64,000 nucleotides of DNA from Ditylenchus dipsaci (lineage: Eukaryota; Nematoda; Chromadorea; Rhabditida; Anguinidae): the NCBI GenBank assembly GCA_004194705.1, contig SADC01000497.1:39128-103127 (forward strand), read 5' to 3'. Within the stretch, counting starts at the first letter, position 1. Each line of letters begins with the position of its first letter. This document shows, piece by piece, positions 1 to 10,463 of this stretch. The notes beneath the pieces were generated by a model that did not search any database, was not told the origin of the DNA, and was given only the letters and a program-made list of their open reading frames with translations. The position numbers were made by a program, and so were the translations under genes.

Positions 1-323
1 CCCGAAATCTTTTTTATTTTCGGGTTTTTATGTCAAAATCTTTTTTTCGATCCTCAAAAATCTATAAGCACTGGATAAAATGGTAAAGGGACGTTTCGCC
101 ACCTTTTGGACATTTGTCCAAAAGGTGGCGAACCGCTAATTTTGCCTTGGTCCCCCTTTTGATTTTTTTTTGAATTTTTTTTCAGTCTAATTGCGCAAGA
201 AACCGTGCCATAAAACGTTTTCCCTCATTTTTTACCGGAAAGTTGGATTGTATATCAAAACAGAAGCATTTCTAAACCCTTTCTGAATAAAAAAATTAAA
301 TTTTATCAAAAAAAAGTTGTCAC

Positions 324-1169
324 TAGGGTTGCTGAAATGTCCGGACATTTATATTTTGGACATATGTCCGGACATATGTCCGGACATATGTCCGGGCATT
401 TATGGACATATGTCCAAAATTTCGGACACTTATACATCCAAACTTTATTCAAAAAATTTCAATTAACGATACAATAATCGTTCATAGATACATCAAATTC
501 ATTTACAATTGAATCTTTTTACTCAGTTTCCAATTCTATTTCTTCCACTGCTTGTTGCAGTCGCGTTGGCTTAGGTTTTGCTTTGGATACCGTCTAGGTG
601 GTCTAAATTTACAATTTATTGCTACCGGACCTGGTTCTGAAACTCTTAATCCATAGTCTTTTGAAAACTTGAGGGTGAAAAAAGGAACAAAGCAGAGAAG
701 ATACCTGAGGACGTAAAATCCGCGGATTTTATCCCTATCCTCGCATTTAATGCGGTGGTTATTGATACAGGTCCTGGTTCTGGAGCTATTAAGTAGTCCG
801 AGCATCCACGTGGTTTGGGTACTATCTATGAAGTATTGGGTAGCTTCTAGGTGGTTTGAGACCTATCCAAATGATTCGGGTAACTTACAGTTGGTCTGAG
901 TAATATCCATTGATTTGGGTAACGTCTAGGTGGTCTAAATTTACAATACTAGTGAAAGTTTCAATAAATTATATTTTCCTTTGTCATTTTCAATCTGAAA
1001 ATAAAAATCAGAAAAAGTAGCAAAACAACTGTAAAAAAAAATTGTGTAACAATCTCATTTATATATGTCCGATTTTAATAAGGGCGGACATTTTGCAGGA
1101 CATATGTCCGGACATATGTCCATAAATGTCCGGACATATGTCCGGACATATGTCTATTCAGCAACCCTA
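324..1169. mobile_element. hAT-like non-autonomous element, GGACATATGTCC arrays
   Basis: Termini TAGGGTTGCTGA...TCAGCAACCCTA are flanked by a perfect 8-bp duplication GTTGTCAC (316-323 and 1170-1177). The TAGGG start fits the known hAT terminal consensus YARNG. Both subterminal zones (about 335-430 and 1065-1160) are runs of the perfect 12-bp palindrome GGACATATGTCC. No coding region is seen. Confidence 0.88.
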
Positions 1170-1294
1170 GTTGTCACCCACCCCTTGGATGTAGATGTTC
1201 TTTTTAGAGTATTTTTGACCAAATTTTCACCCTTTTTAAGCAAAATCTAGGTAAAAATGCTAGATTTTGAACAGGTTTTTACTTTCTGGGGACT

Positions 1295-1520
1295 ACCGCA
1301 TATAGAAACTCTGGTATGCATATGTTTTTTGCATCCAGAGTTATTTTTTGAGTGATTTGTGTCTCAGGTATGTGTGTGTGAGTATCTCAACCCCAAGCAA
1401 CCAAGCCCCTGCGCAGGGGGCTTAATTGGTTAGAGATGCGCACACAGACTTACCTTGCACATAATTCCGAGCAAGACTCTTGATCAAAATACGTTCAGAG
1501 AGCCTTTTTGCTCAGTTCCA
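1295..1520. repeat. Foldback repeat with converging splice-donor-like motifs (copy 1)
   Basis: One arm reads GTCTCAG|GTATGTGTG on the plus strand at about 1371. The other reads GCAAG|GTAAGTCTG on the minus strand at about 1455. Between them is a GC-rich hairpin (AAGCCCCTGCGCAGGGGGCTT). Related copies lie at 26160-26640, 31490-31760, 36405-36690 and 39225-39350, with a partial copy around 18745/20010. Confidence 0.7.
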
Positions 1521-2000
1521 GCAAGAAAAATGTGATAGATCACCCAAAAATGACCCTAAAATACCCGAAAAAGACCATCTACCCTCAAGGGGCGGGTGGC
1601 AAATTTTTTTTTTAATTTTTATTTTCCTTATTCACAAAGTGTTCAGAAATGCTTCTCGTATGTTGTTGTGCAGGAAAAATGAGTTCAGGGGTTGATTTTG
1701 GGTCACTTTCAAAAAATCTGAGGATGAGGGGGAACTAAAGAAGTACCCAAATTTGATATACAATCCGTCTTTCCATTAAAGAATGAGGGAAAGTGTTCTA
1801 TGGGACGGTTTTTGACGCAATTAGACTGAAAGGCAAAATTAGCGGTTCGCCACTTTTTGGGCAAATGTCCAAAAGGTGGCGAAACGTCTATGCACCGATA
1901 AAATAGCATTTCTTGGCGAAAAATGACCTGAATGACAAATTGTATTATTTTTGCCCAAGCCATTTTTTTTAAAGTAAATTTTGAGTTTGCAAGTCGCAAC

Positions 2001-2190
2001 CAGTGATGTATTTTTGCGATTTTCCGCTCCGGCTCTGGCTCTCAATCTTAGTTAAAAAAAATGGCTCTGGCTCCGATATTTTCTTTTCGAAAAATATGCT
2101 CTGGCTCTTGCTCTGGGCTCTCAACTTTAAAAAATTTGCTCCAGCTCTGGCTCCTGCTCGGAACCAGAGCAAGAGATTTGCACATCACTG
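2001..2190. mobile_element. Short hAT-like MITE with GGCTCT array (copy A)
   Basis: Ends CAGTGATGTA...ACATCACTG are flanked by GTCGCAAC (1993-2000) and GTTGCAAC (2191-2198), a 7/8 match. The inside is a run of GGCTCT/GCTCCGGCTCTGG hexamers. The same element is in copy B at 54115-54273, so it predates the duplication. Confidence 0.75.
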
Positions 2191-2377
2191 GTTGCAACCT
2201 TGTCTAAAACTCTGGTTCAACTACAACGGAAGTCTGACTAAAGTATGAATTAACTGTGAACAGTTTGATTTAGTTCCGATCTGGATTTCCAAAACGGAAA
2301 CCAATAAGACATTATTTTATCTGATTTCCAATAAACTTGTTGCACCCAAAGCCAGACAATAGATACCACCGACCCAC

Positions 2378-5300
2378 CTCATCGAAAGACATGCTGTTCA
2401 GCACATGTTGTAGCACAATCACTGGCATCTCCATAGACATGCCTCTGACCATTTGCCGTTCCTTGAGTGGGGAGACTTGTCTTTGCAGCTCGAAACTCCT
2501 ACTCCCACATTTTTGGCCATTGACCACCACTTCTGGCGGCACTTTACTACTGCTGGTGATGTGGTTGCTATTGTTGTTTAGACTCTCTTTCCTGCGCATG
2601 AAGGTGCGGTCGAACATTTCTGTGGTGTTGGAGCAATAAGAGTAATCATCTCGAAAACTGAGGTCTAACATCTCTGAGTCATCTCTGTCCACACTGGGCC
2701 GTTGGGAGCAGTCATCCTGAAGCACTTGGTACAGTGTTTCGTCTTCTTCTTCTGGTTCTAAAATAGGATGTCATTTTGCACTGAAAGAATTCAAGTTATA
2801 TGGGCATTGGAAATCCGACTATCCGGCCGTTGTAATTAACTCATGTTTCAATTTTCTATGAAAACTGCCTTGGTACCCTGTTTTTACATTTTTTTATATT
2901 TTGGACACGTATTGTTTACTGGACCCAAATTATCCTTTTCGACTAATTAAATATATTGTTATATAGAAAAGGCAGTAACTGAACACCTTCAGAAGTCAGA
3001 ATTTCAGCAGAGAATTGAGGCACGTGCACAATGAGTGGTCACTCTGGTCTACACTCCGTCGAGTGTCGACAAGTGTGCAAAGCAAAAGTGCAAAAATTAA
3101 AAATTGCAACAAAAGCCTAAAAGGAAATGCCGATGCAAAATTTGGGGTCGGAATTCAATAATTTAGGACAGTAGAGTTGGGGTGGATATATGAAATTAGC
3201 GCTTATTTGTGTATATCATAAATAGAGCCATAAAAATCAAAATAAAGTCAAAATTTGAAAAAGAAATCAAGACGAAGTTAAAATTCTACCTGGCATACTG
3301 CTTGCCGAGGAAATAGGTGACAACACTCGTCCACTTAAATGGTTGTTGTGGCCGTTGAGCAGTCTGGCTGGAGTGGAGCAGGTGGGTGGCGTCAGGTTAA
3401 GGCTGCGTCTATTCAGAGGCCCTTTCAGGCTGGACACTCCATTTGATGGCACTTCTGATTCACAAATAGAGGGATTTTGGGTAGGTGGCACTGATAATGA
3501 GGTGGTCTCTTCCACCCATTGGCTGCTATTTCAATGGCGAGGGAGTTGCCATTAAGGTGGAAGGAAGAGGAGTTCAGAGCGGAGGAGTATGATAAATTGT
3601 CTTCATCCGAAACCATGTCTTCACTATTAGTTTTCAAGGACTGGACTGATCCTGGGGGTTTTGTTTCATGAAATTCCTAAAAATTGTTATTGAATAATTT
3701 TATTGATCTGTCTTTTATTTTCCAAACCCTCAAAAAATCAGAAAATTTTTGGATCAACCTGGGGATTTTCGGATGCTCAACCATAATCTGACAAGCGGAA
3801 CCAGTGACTAGTTTGCAAAAAATATTTTAGGCTCTAATTCTGGACTCACCTATAGGTCCTCTTACTCGTTTATTAAAGAGGGGCCGAGAAGAGGAATAAA
3901 TAAAATGTGAAAAAAAATACTGACTAACTTTAGTAACTGAGCGAGCTCCAAATTGTGCTTCAGCAATCAAATTGATGCCAAAAAAGGGTTCTAGGCGTGT
4001 AAATGACAACTATCGAGCCGTGTCATTTTATGAGTAAAGTTTTGGAAATATTGAAAAAATAGACAATTTTTTAAAAATAGTTTTTTTTGGCAGGGAAGAC
4101 TATCGATTCGTAACCATTAATAACCGAACTTTTTAAAATTTCGCTGTTCTAACATTTCAGTGACTTTTTCCAAATGAAAAAAAGTCACTGAAAGGCAAAA
4201 AAGTAATTTTTTAAATCACTTTTTCCTTTCAGTGACTTTTTCATTTGGAAAAGGTCACTGAAACGTCCCTTTACCAAAATTTTGGTTACAAGTCGACAAT
4301 TTTCCGGAAAGAAAAAATGTTAAAGAACAAATGTCTTGAGTTCGTTGAGATCTTGTCAGAACAATTTGAGGCAACTGAGATATCCCTTAAAGTAGGTGAG
4401 TGGTGCGAATTTTCTAGCCGGCCTACTCAAAGTAGCTCTACTTCAGTTTCCTTCATTTTTCTCTTCCTCTCAACGGATTCTGATTTCTGGAGACTTTCTT
4501 GCACAAAATTTTTCAAAGGTTAGATCATAAATGGTTCCGGATCGATATTTAACCTTTGGAAACCATATATGTCAAATGTCCAAACTCCGTTAGATCAGGA
4601 ATATATTTTTTAAAAGGATATTTTCACAAGAATTCACAAGATATTTCACAAGATAAAAATCAATTGTGTTCACCAATTGTGCCCTACCTGTTCAGCACTA
4701 TTGAGAGTGTCGCTGTGAGAGTCCGAGATGGAAGATACCCCTGAAGACTTATCAGAGCACTCATCACTTGTGCGCTTCTCGGTAGTATTAGAAGCCACAG
4801 AAGCAGGGAACACAGTGGTAGTTACACTCTCAACAGAATTTTCCTGTGACTGACTTCTCCCATCAAACATTGCAGCCATTTTGCCCACCTTTCCACCATT
4901 CTTCTTGTTGGGCTCACTGTTGACTCTTTGCAGAATTTTATTTTCTGAATTGACTGCGGTCGGTCGAATTCCATTGACACCATTGATTTCTGTCTTCTTG
5001 GAGAAGCCTAAAATATTGGCCTTTTAAAATTATTTAAAGTTGAATATTGTGCGGAAAAATAATCTATCTAACTTTTAAGGTCTCGTATTCAATTCTGCCT
5101 GGATCAGAGCCAGTGTTTTCAAAAATCACATTTTCACACTTGGTCACACTTACTTCATTTACCCTTTCTCATAAATTTTGTTTTCCTATTTCGGATATTT
5201 TTCTACCGTCTTGTAGCTGAGATATTTTTCTATCGATTCGCTGGTCATATATTCCGGCAGAATTCATATGCGACAATTCCACACGAAAATGACACTAAAA

Positions 5301-8300
5301 AACACACTTTGTCACCAAAAGTGTGATTTTAAAGTCACACTTGACGTGATTTTGTCAAAAATTATGTTTAACTGGGCTCTTTAACCACTGAATCGATAAA
5401 GAAATATCTCAGCTACAAAATGGTACAAAAATATCCAAAATACGAAAACAGAATTTATGAGAAAAGGGTAGTTGAAGTTAGTGTGACCCAAAGTGTGAGG
5501 TGTTTTGAAAACACTGATCAGGCTCTCATCTGTGCTAATTTGGACTTCAAATATTTCTTTAGGATTTCACATCAAAAGCTTGTTTTCAGATGCAAACGAA
5601 CAATGAGCAATAAATAAAATAGAATATTTTTTGCAAAAACACCCTGAAAATGCCTTTATTTTTAGCAAATGTCTTTGTTTTTAAAATTTTGAGATCAAAG
5701 CCTTGGTATAAAGGGTACATGTCAATTTTTACCCGCCAATTTTTCGCGGACAATTTCTCGCCGAACAATTTTTCGCCGGACAATTTTCGTCGGACAATTT
5801 TTCATCGGACAATTTCTCGCCGACCAATTTTTCGCCGGACAATTTTTCGCCGGACAATTTCTCGCCGAACAATTTTTCGCCGGACAATTTTTCGTCGGAC
5901 AATTTTTCATCGGACAATTTCTCGCCGAACAATTTTCGCCAACCAATTTTTCGCCGCCATAATTTCATTGCTGCTTTCTCATCAGAGTTTTGTCTATGGA
6001 TGACTTCTTCCTTCCATTTCTCTTGTTATTTTCACCGCCGTATTCTAGCGCATTTTATTATATTGTTCCAGATGAACTCTATTCTTGCAAAACCGTACGC
6101 TTTAATATACCTGTGTTTCTATAATTTAATCTCAGTTCTGCTGGTAATCCATGCACCAACTGAACCAAGTGGTCGTCAAATTGGATCGATTTTTTACGTT
6201 TCGGGTTCAAAAATTTGTTTTCTGCACTAATTAAGGCATTATAAGGGGTACACCCGTTTGTGTCTAAGCCGTTTGTGTCTAAGCCGTTTGTGTCTAAACC
6301 GTTTGTGTCTAAGGCCGTTTGTGTCTAATTTTTTAGATAACCTAATTTATTTTTATTGATTTTTCATCATTAAATCACAGTCAACCCCTAACATAGTGAC
6401 ACTTTGTGACACCTTTAATATAGTGACACCTTATTGTCGGCTAACAGACAGGTGTTGGTACTCAGATAATGGTCCTCAGGCAGCTATTCCCGAATGGTCC
6501 ACTTTGGTGCTGGTACTCATGTAATGGTATTCTGGGGCGTTAAGCGAATCAATCCACATCCGTATTGGTCCATACACGAATTGATCCATACTTTTAAAAT
6601 TCGGGCATTGAGAATTTTTTGTCTGAACGAACCTAACCAGGCGGTCGTCCACTTGGAGCAACTTTTTTTTTGAATTTTTGGGTATTAAAACCAGTTTTCT
6701 GGACTAACTAGGGCATGCTGAGAATGGTTTGATAGTAGTAAAATGGCGTTTCGTCGGGTATTTTTTGGTTACAGGAGATAATTGATTTTACAAAAACTCG
6801 ATTATACCGAAACTAAAAAAAAACCCTACAAAACGGCATTCTAACAATATCAAACCAAATTCAGCATGTCCAAATTAGTCCAGGAAATAAAGTTTGGAAC
6901 TTGAAAAACGAAAAAAATATTTGATCCAAGTGGACGACCACTTGGCTTAGTTGGTTCTGACTTGAAAATATAAATTCCCACAAAATTTTGTTTGGAGTAG
7001 TTTTGGATGGTTTCGAATGTTTTTTTTGTTGGTTTTAAGTGTGTTGGGTACTTTTAGTTGGGTTTGGAGGTTTTGGTGTCTTGAGGTGGTTTTGAGTGGT
7101 TTAGGGTGTACAGACATTTAGGGTGGTTCAGACACATTCTAAAATTTTTCGAAAAAACAACAAGGGGGACCAAAGCAACTTTTGAATAAACAAATTGACG
7201 AAACGTCTATTTACCGTAATTCACATTGCGAGGGTGAGGGGTAGGAGTGCACAATACAAATGAATTAGGTTATGTAAAAAATTAGACACAAACGGCCTTA
7301 GACACAAACGGTTTAGACACAAACGGTTTAGACACAAACGGCTTAGACACAAACGGTTTAGACACAAACGGTTTAGACACAAACGGCTTAGACACAAACG
7401 GTTTAGACACAAACGGCCTTAGACACAAACGGTTTTAGACACAAACGTCCGTGTCCCATTATAAAGATGTTTTGACAGTGGTGAAATTATGTTTTGATGG
7501 CATTTTTACAGTTTTCGTAAAACTTGCGAAAAGTTATTTCCGTACTGTCAAACGATCTTTATAATGCTTGAATTAGTGCGAAAAACAATTTTCGATCTGA
7601 GTGGACGACAACTTGGTTTAGTTGGTACATGGGAGATCCAGCTACAGCATGGTCAGATGCTTTGCGAAAAATATTCTAATATACAACCTGGGTACTGCCG
7701 ACTAAGTACTGCAATTTTTGTACGCCCCACACCTATCACCCAAGTACCATTACCCAGACACTTCCACCTGAGTATCGATTCCTAGTCACTGCCTTGTTAC
7801 TACCGCTTAAAGGAGGGGGAAAAGCCATTTAGGTTTGAAAAAGTGGCTTCCATGGCGCAGTGCGTGAGCGTTTGTGTTTTTTAACCCAGAATCGCTATCA
7901 ATTTTGGCTTGTTTGACCACTTCTAGGGTAATTTGGGTCGCTGATTCCGAATCTGGCGTCAAAAAAGTCTAATTACCCCTAGAACTGGTCAAACAAGCCA
8001 AAATAAATAGCATGTCACTACGTGGGGTCGAACCTGCAACACCAAAAAAACGCCATTTTGGGCCGAAAAACGCAAACGCTTACGCACTGCTCCACCGAAG
8101 CCACTTTTTCAATCCTAAATGGCTTTTCCCCTCCTTTAAGTACTACTTTCGACGTCAAAATGTGAAAAAATATTGAACGTACCATTTGGGATATTGATAC
8201 CGTTTTCATGGATGTCTCCCACTGGACTGTTCTCTTTTCGGCTACCATTATTGTTGTCCACTGGCTTCTTCTGCACTTGCTTGACTCCATTGACTGCCGT

Positions 8301-9171
8301 AAAGGTTGCTGCTGGTGTTTCTGGTGTCCCGGTTACTTGCTGGTTTACTGTGGAGGTGTCTAGGAATGGAGCAGTGGCATTCTCCTGTATTTTAACTTCT
8401 GCTGCAGGGGCTTCTTTAACTGAAGGGGAGCCATTGCGCACAACCAGCCTCTTTATTATTTTCTTTTTCTAGAAAAAATCAATAAATTTTATTTTTTTCA
8501 ATGTCAGATTTTTTTGTTTTCGCTCGTATTAGGACCATCTGGGATGAGAAGCAAAAATGTTCGGCGGGACTGGGATATTCGGTATCCTCAAAAACACCCC
8601 AACTTTTTTGAAATATTTAGCACTTTAAAGGAAAGTGGGACCATTAGTTTTTATCTTTGTCGTTTTTTTTCATGTGCTTCTTCTATATTATGTGCTCCTT
8701 TAACGTGTAGAAAATGTTTTTTAGAAAAAATAATAATTCCAACCTTAGGCTTGTCCACTTCAACGCTTCCATTGGTGGCAGTTGCGGCTGGGGGGATATT
8801 GGTGGTGGTGCTTGGAACATTTGGGAGTGCATCATTTTGGTGGTGCCAGCCACAATCCGCCTGTTCACATACGTCAACCACAGACTCACTTTCAATGGAC
8901 CTGTGCCGGGACCTGTTCTATGTGATTGGTGGACTCCCTGATTAGTTGGATGGAGGTTTGGGGGTTTTTGAGAGTCTAGAGCCACACACACCAACTCCCA
9001 GTTGTCGGTGTGCAGGTGGTGGTCGAAAAAATTTCGAAGTGGAAGTTTCCAATCAGAGGATGGCACATTTAGGTGCTCAAGATTGATTTTCAGCACAAAA
9101 CTCGACTTTTCATCTGACACTATATGAAAGTTCTGAAATTGTTGCAGTTGTGCTTCAGTAATGTAATCCAT
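2378..9171 (-). CDS. Unrecognised serine-rich multi-exon gene, copy A (C-terminus not found)
   Basis: Five exons can be placed on the minus strand: 9171-8744 (ATG at 9171), 8468-8183, 5007-4688, 3651-3290 and 2757-2378. Each has AG acceptor and GT donor signals, and all five are conserved in copy B. The first exon encodes a hydrophobic, probably folded stretch (starts MDYITEAQLQQFQNF). The later exons are rich in Ser, Thr, Asn and Pro and look disordered, with acidic Ser patches such as SDECSDKSSGVSSISDSHSD. The last visible exon ends in ...LNSMSFDE before a donor, so at least one more exon is expected to the left. Two frame breaks (about 8900-8950 and about 3520; copy B has an extra C at the latter) look like one-base errors. 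The intron between exons 2 and 3 is swollen by transposons (5735-8140). I do not recognise the family; a scaffold or signalling adaptor would fit the composition, but that is a guess. Confidence 0.6.
4155..4272. repeat. CAGTGACTTTTT array with transposon-type end
   Basis: Inverted runs of CAGTGACTTTTTCATTTGG end at the right in GAAACGTCCCTTTACC. Its reverse complement is GGTAAAGGGACGTTTC, matching the terminus of the 82-1896 element. In copy B this array is split by the 56273-59442 insertion. Confidence 0.6.
5735..5960. repeat. Tandem array of (AATTTTTCGCCGGAC), about 15-mer
   Basis: About fifteen imperfect directional copies. It lies where copy A departs from copy B, so it is probably one end of a MULE-type element whose partner array is missing. 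The open reading frames across it (repeats of RRTIF or AKNCP type) are by-products of the repeat. Confidence 0.8.
6246..7456. mobile_element. MULE-type non-autonomous element, GTTTGTGTCTAA arrays
   Basis: Left terminus GGGTACACCCGTTTGTG and right terminus (reverse complement GGACACGGACGTTTGTG) lead into arrays of CGTTTGTGTCTAAGC: about five copies at left (6260-6330) and about twelve in opposite orientation at right (7270-7447). Flanks are CATTATAAG (6237-6245) and CATTATAAA (7457-7465), an 8/9 duplication of MULE length. It holds no gene, only a nested foldback at 6627-6957. Confidence 0.85.
6627..6957. mobile_element. Foldback MITE, CCAAGTGGTCGTCCACTTGG ends
   Basis: A snap-back sequence of two arms of about 150 bp. 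The outer part is GAACCTAACCAGGCGGTCGTC at left and the reverse complement of GACGACCACTTGGCTTAG at right. It is nested in the 6246-7456 element and closely related to 34661-34992. Confidence 0.75.
7803..8145. repeat. Foldback repeat with tRNA-like half-arms
   Basis: The arms share AAAGGAGGGGAAAAGCCATT and GAAAAAGTGGCTTC in opposite orientation. The core around 7905-8005 (TTGGCTTGTTTGACC, GGGTAATTTGGGTCGCTGATT) is the same as the core at 38230-38330, so this family has at least two members here. It is absent from copy B of the duplication. Confidence 0.7.
8018..8112 (-). ncRNA. tRNA-derived SINE-like unit (A and B boxes)
   Basis: Read on the minus strand, GGTGGAGCAGTGCG resembles a pol III A box. 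About 55 bases downstream is GGTTCGACCCC, a full match to the B-box consensus GGTTCGANNCC. The arms do not fold into a convincing tRNA, so I call it tRNA-derived rather than a functional tRNA. Confidence 0.5.
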
Positions 9172-9317
9172 AATCTAGGTGGTTTTTCATAAAATTGAAC
9201 CTTACTTTCGTGGTAGAGATAAGTTGCCACCCACAATTTGGCGGCAAGCCTCCACAGAAGAGATCGAGTTAGGCACTATATAGATCAACTGCCCCAAGGA
9301 GGAGACACACAGGTTGT
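9172..9317. promoter_or_regulatory. Probable bidirectional promoter region, copy A
   Basis: The 146 bp between the ATG of the minus-strand gene (9171) and the ATG of the plus-strand exon (9318) are conserved with copy B (62160-62301). A divergent pair this close probably shares a promoter. I see no clear TATA box. Confidence 0.4.
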
Positions 9318-9475
9318 ATGGACCTTTTTGAAAGTCTGAATCAAGACCAGGTAATGGATCTTTATGACAATGTCAAGCATTTCTTATTAGCCAGGCATGG
9401 TCAACTGTTTCAAAAGCCCAACATGGACAGTGGACACGCTCAGGCCAAAAAAAACTTGGAAAAGTTTTCAAAAGG
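9318..9475 (+). CDS. First exon of an unrecognised gene, copy A
   Basis: Starts MDLFESLNQDQVMDLYDNVK and runs about 52 codons to a possible donor (AAAAG|GTCATT). Copy B supports the exon but with frame breaks. After the shared KPNMD the two copies read differently (HAQAKKNLEKFSK in A, GQLGPEKLEKFFER in B). The B reading ends at a better donor (AAAG|GTATTT) and is probably the true frame. No later exon was identified. Confidence 0.45.
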
Positions 9476-9589
9476 TCATTTTTTATTTTTGAAAAAAATT
9501 CAAATTTAGACGAGTTAGGTGAATTTCGGCAAATATGATAAGTTTTATGGACAAAAAACTTTAGTTTGAAGTAAAAAGATTAGGCTGTA

Positions 9590-10000
9590 ACTGAAGTGCG
9601 CCCTCTGAAGTCCGAATTTCGCCCTCTAATTAATGAGTTGCGCCCTCTAATTTTATATTGCCATTTTTGTTTGAATGTTTGTTACAATTTTTGAAACTTT
9701 TTTGCACTAGCGTGTAGCCCTAGATCATGACTTTCTAATGTGCTATCAAACTCTGCTGCATAGTTTCAGGAATGTAGAGATTCAGAGGTTTAAAAAAAAT
9801 GACGCTGTTGGCTCTAATCTCTACATTTTCAAACTATGCAGCAAAGTTTGGTAGCTTATAAGAGAGCCGAAATCAAGGGCTATTGAAAAATTTTAATAAA
9901 AATTTAGACAAAAATGGCAATATAAAATTAGAGGGCGGAATTCAGTAATAAGAGGTCGAAATTTAGACGTTAGAGGAGGGTACGGAACTCAAAATTTTGG
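9590..10000. repeat. Foldback with CGCCCTCTAATT array (copy A)
   Basis: The left part has three spaced copies of CGCCCTCTAATT. The right part carries AATTAGAGGGCGGAATT in opposite orientation. Inner arms TCTGCTGCATAGTTT / AAACTATGCAGCAAA are inverted around about 9810. It is present in copy B (62560-62930). Confidence 0.65.
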
Positions 10001-10268
10001 AAAAAAGTACAATCGGCCAAAAAAGTACAATTTGGTCATTTTCGTCAAAAAGTGCCATTTTATCCAATGCTTATTGATTTTTGAGCACCAAAAAGATTTT
10101 GACTAAAAACTTCAAAAATAAAAAAGATTTGGGTTTGAAAAAAGTACAAATCTTTTTTAAAAGTACAGTTACGTTCCCTGCGTTAGAGGGGACTGCTTTT
10201 AACTGCATATAAAATCAAATTAAAACAATGCTTGAAACCAGACCAAAAAAACACCTCGAAATCTCAAT

Positions 10269-10463
10269 TTAAAAACCAGTCGTCCCATCCAAAATAACCA
10301 ATCGATCAAATAGTTCACCTGGACATGGTTCCATTTCACACTCCACATTCCCGAAAATACTGCTCAGGTTCGATTTCAGTTCTAAACACAAAAAAAGGTT
10401 ACAAACTTGCTTACAAAAATAACAATTTGACCAGGCAAGAGTGTATGCAAAGCCGGGGAGCAC
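10269..10463 (-). CDS. Conserved exon-like segment, unrecognised (copy A)
   Basis: A minus-strand segment conserved in copy B (63040-63276). It contains an acceptor-like TTTGTGTTTAG, then a stretch that reads GNVECE in both copies, then a GTGAAC donor-like end. The frames differ between copies by indels. It may be an exon of a gene otherwise outside my recognition. Confidence 0.25.
   Translation of the reverse strand: MLPGFAYTLAWSNCYFCKQVCNLFLCLELKSNLSSIFGNVECEMEPCPGELFDRLVILDGTTGF

Larger units (their letters stand above)
82..1896. mobile_element. 1.8 kb TIR element with 8-bp TSD, inserted only in copy A
   Basis: The left end GGTAAAGGGACGTTTCGCCA and the right end (reverse complement GGTGCATAGACGTTTCGCCA) form inverted repeats that continue through a CCTTTTGGACATTTG block. 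The element is flanked by GATAAAAT at 74-81 and 1897-1904. Copy B has a single GATAAAAT at the equivalent place, which is the empty site. No transposase gene is visible, so it is non-autonomous. It contains a nested element at 324-1169 and a foldback copy at about 1295-1520. Related GGTAAAGGGACGTTTC ends occur near 4255 and 59610. Confidence 0.85.
6155..7628. repeat. Foldback MITE family 'CCAAGTGGTCGTC', split copy
   Basis: The left half (about 6155-6236) and the right half (7466-7628) are inverted relatives with outer sequence AACCAAGTGGTCGTC. They are separated by the element at 6246-7456. Intact members lie at 6627-6957 and 34661-34992. Confidence 0.7.

Noticed and set aside
2312..2725. 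Plus-strand frame 2337-2639 opposite the serine-rich exon
   Set aside because: Shadow of the minus-strand exon; the minus strand has splice signals and protein-like composition.
5650..6003. Open frames rich in RRTIF / AKNCP repeats
   Set aside because: Translation of the 15-bp tandem array; all frames are open because of the repeat.
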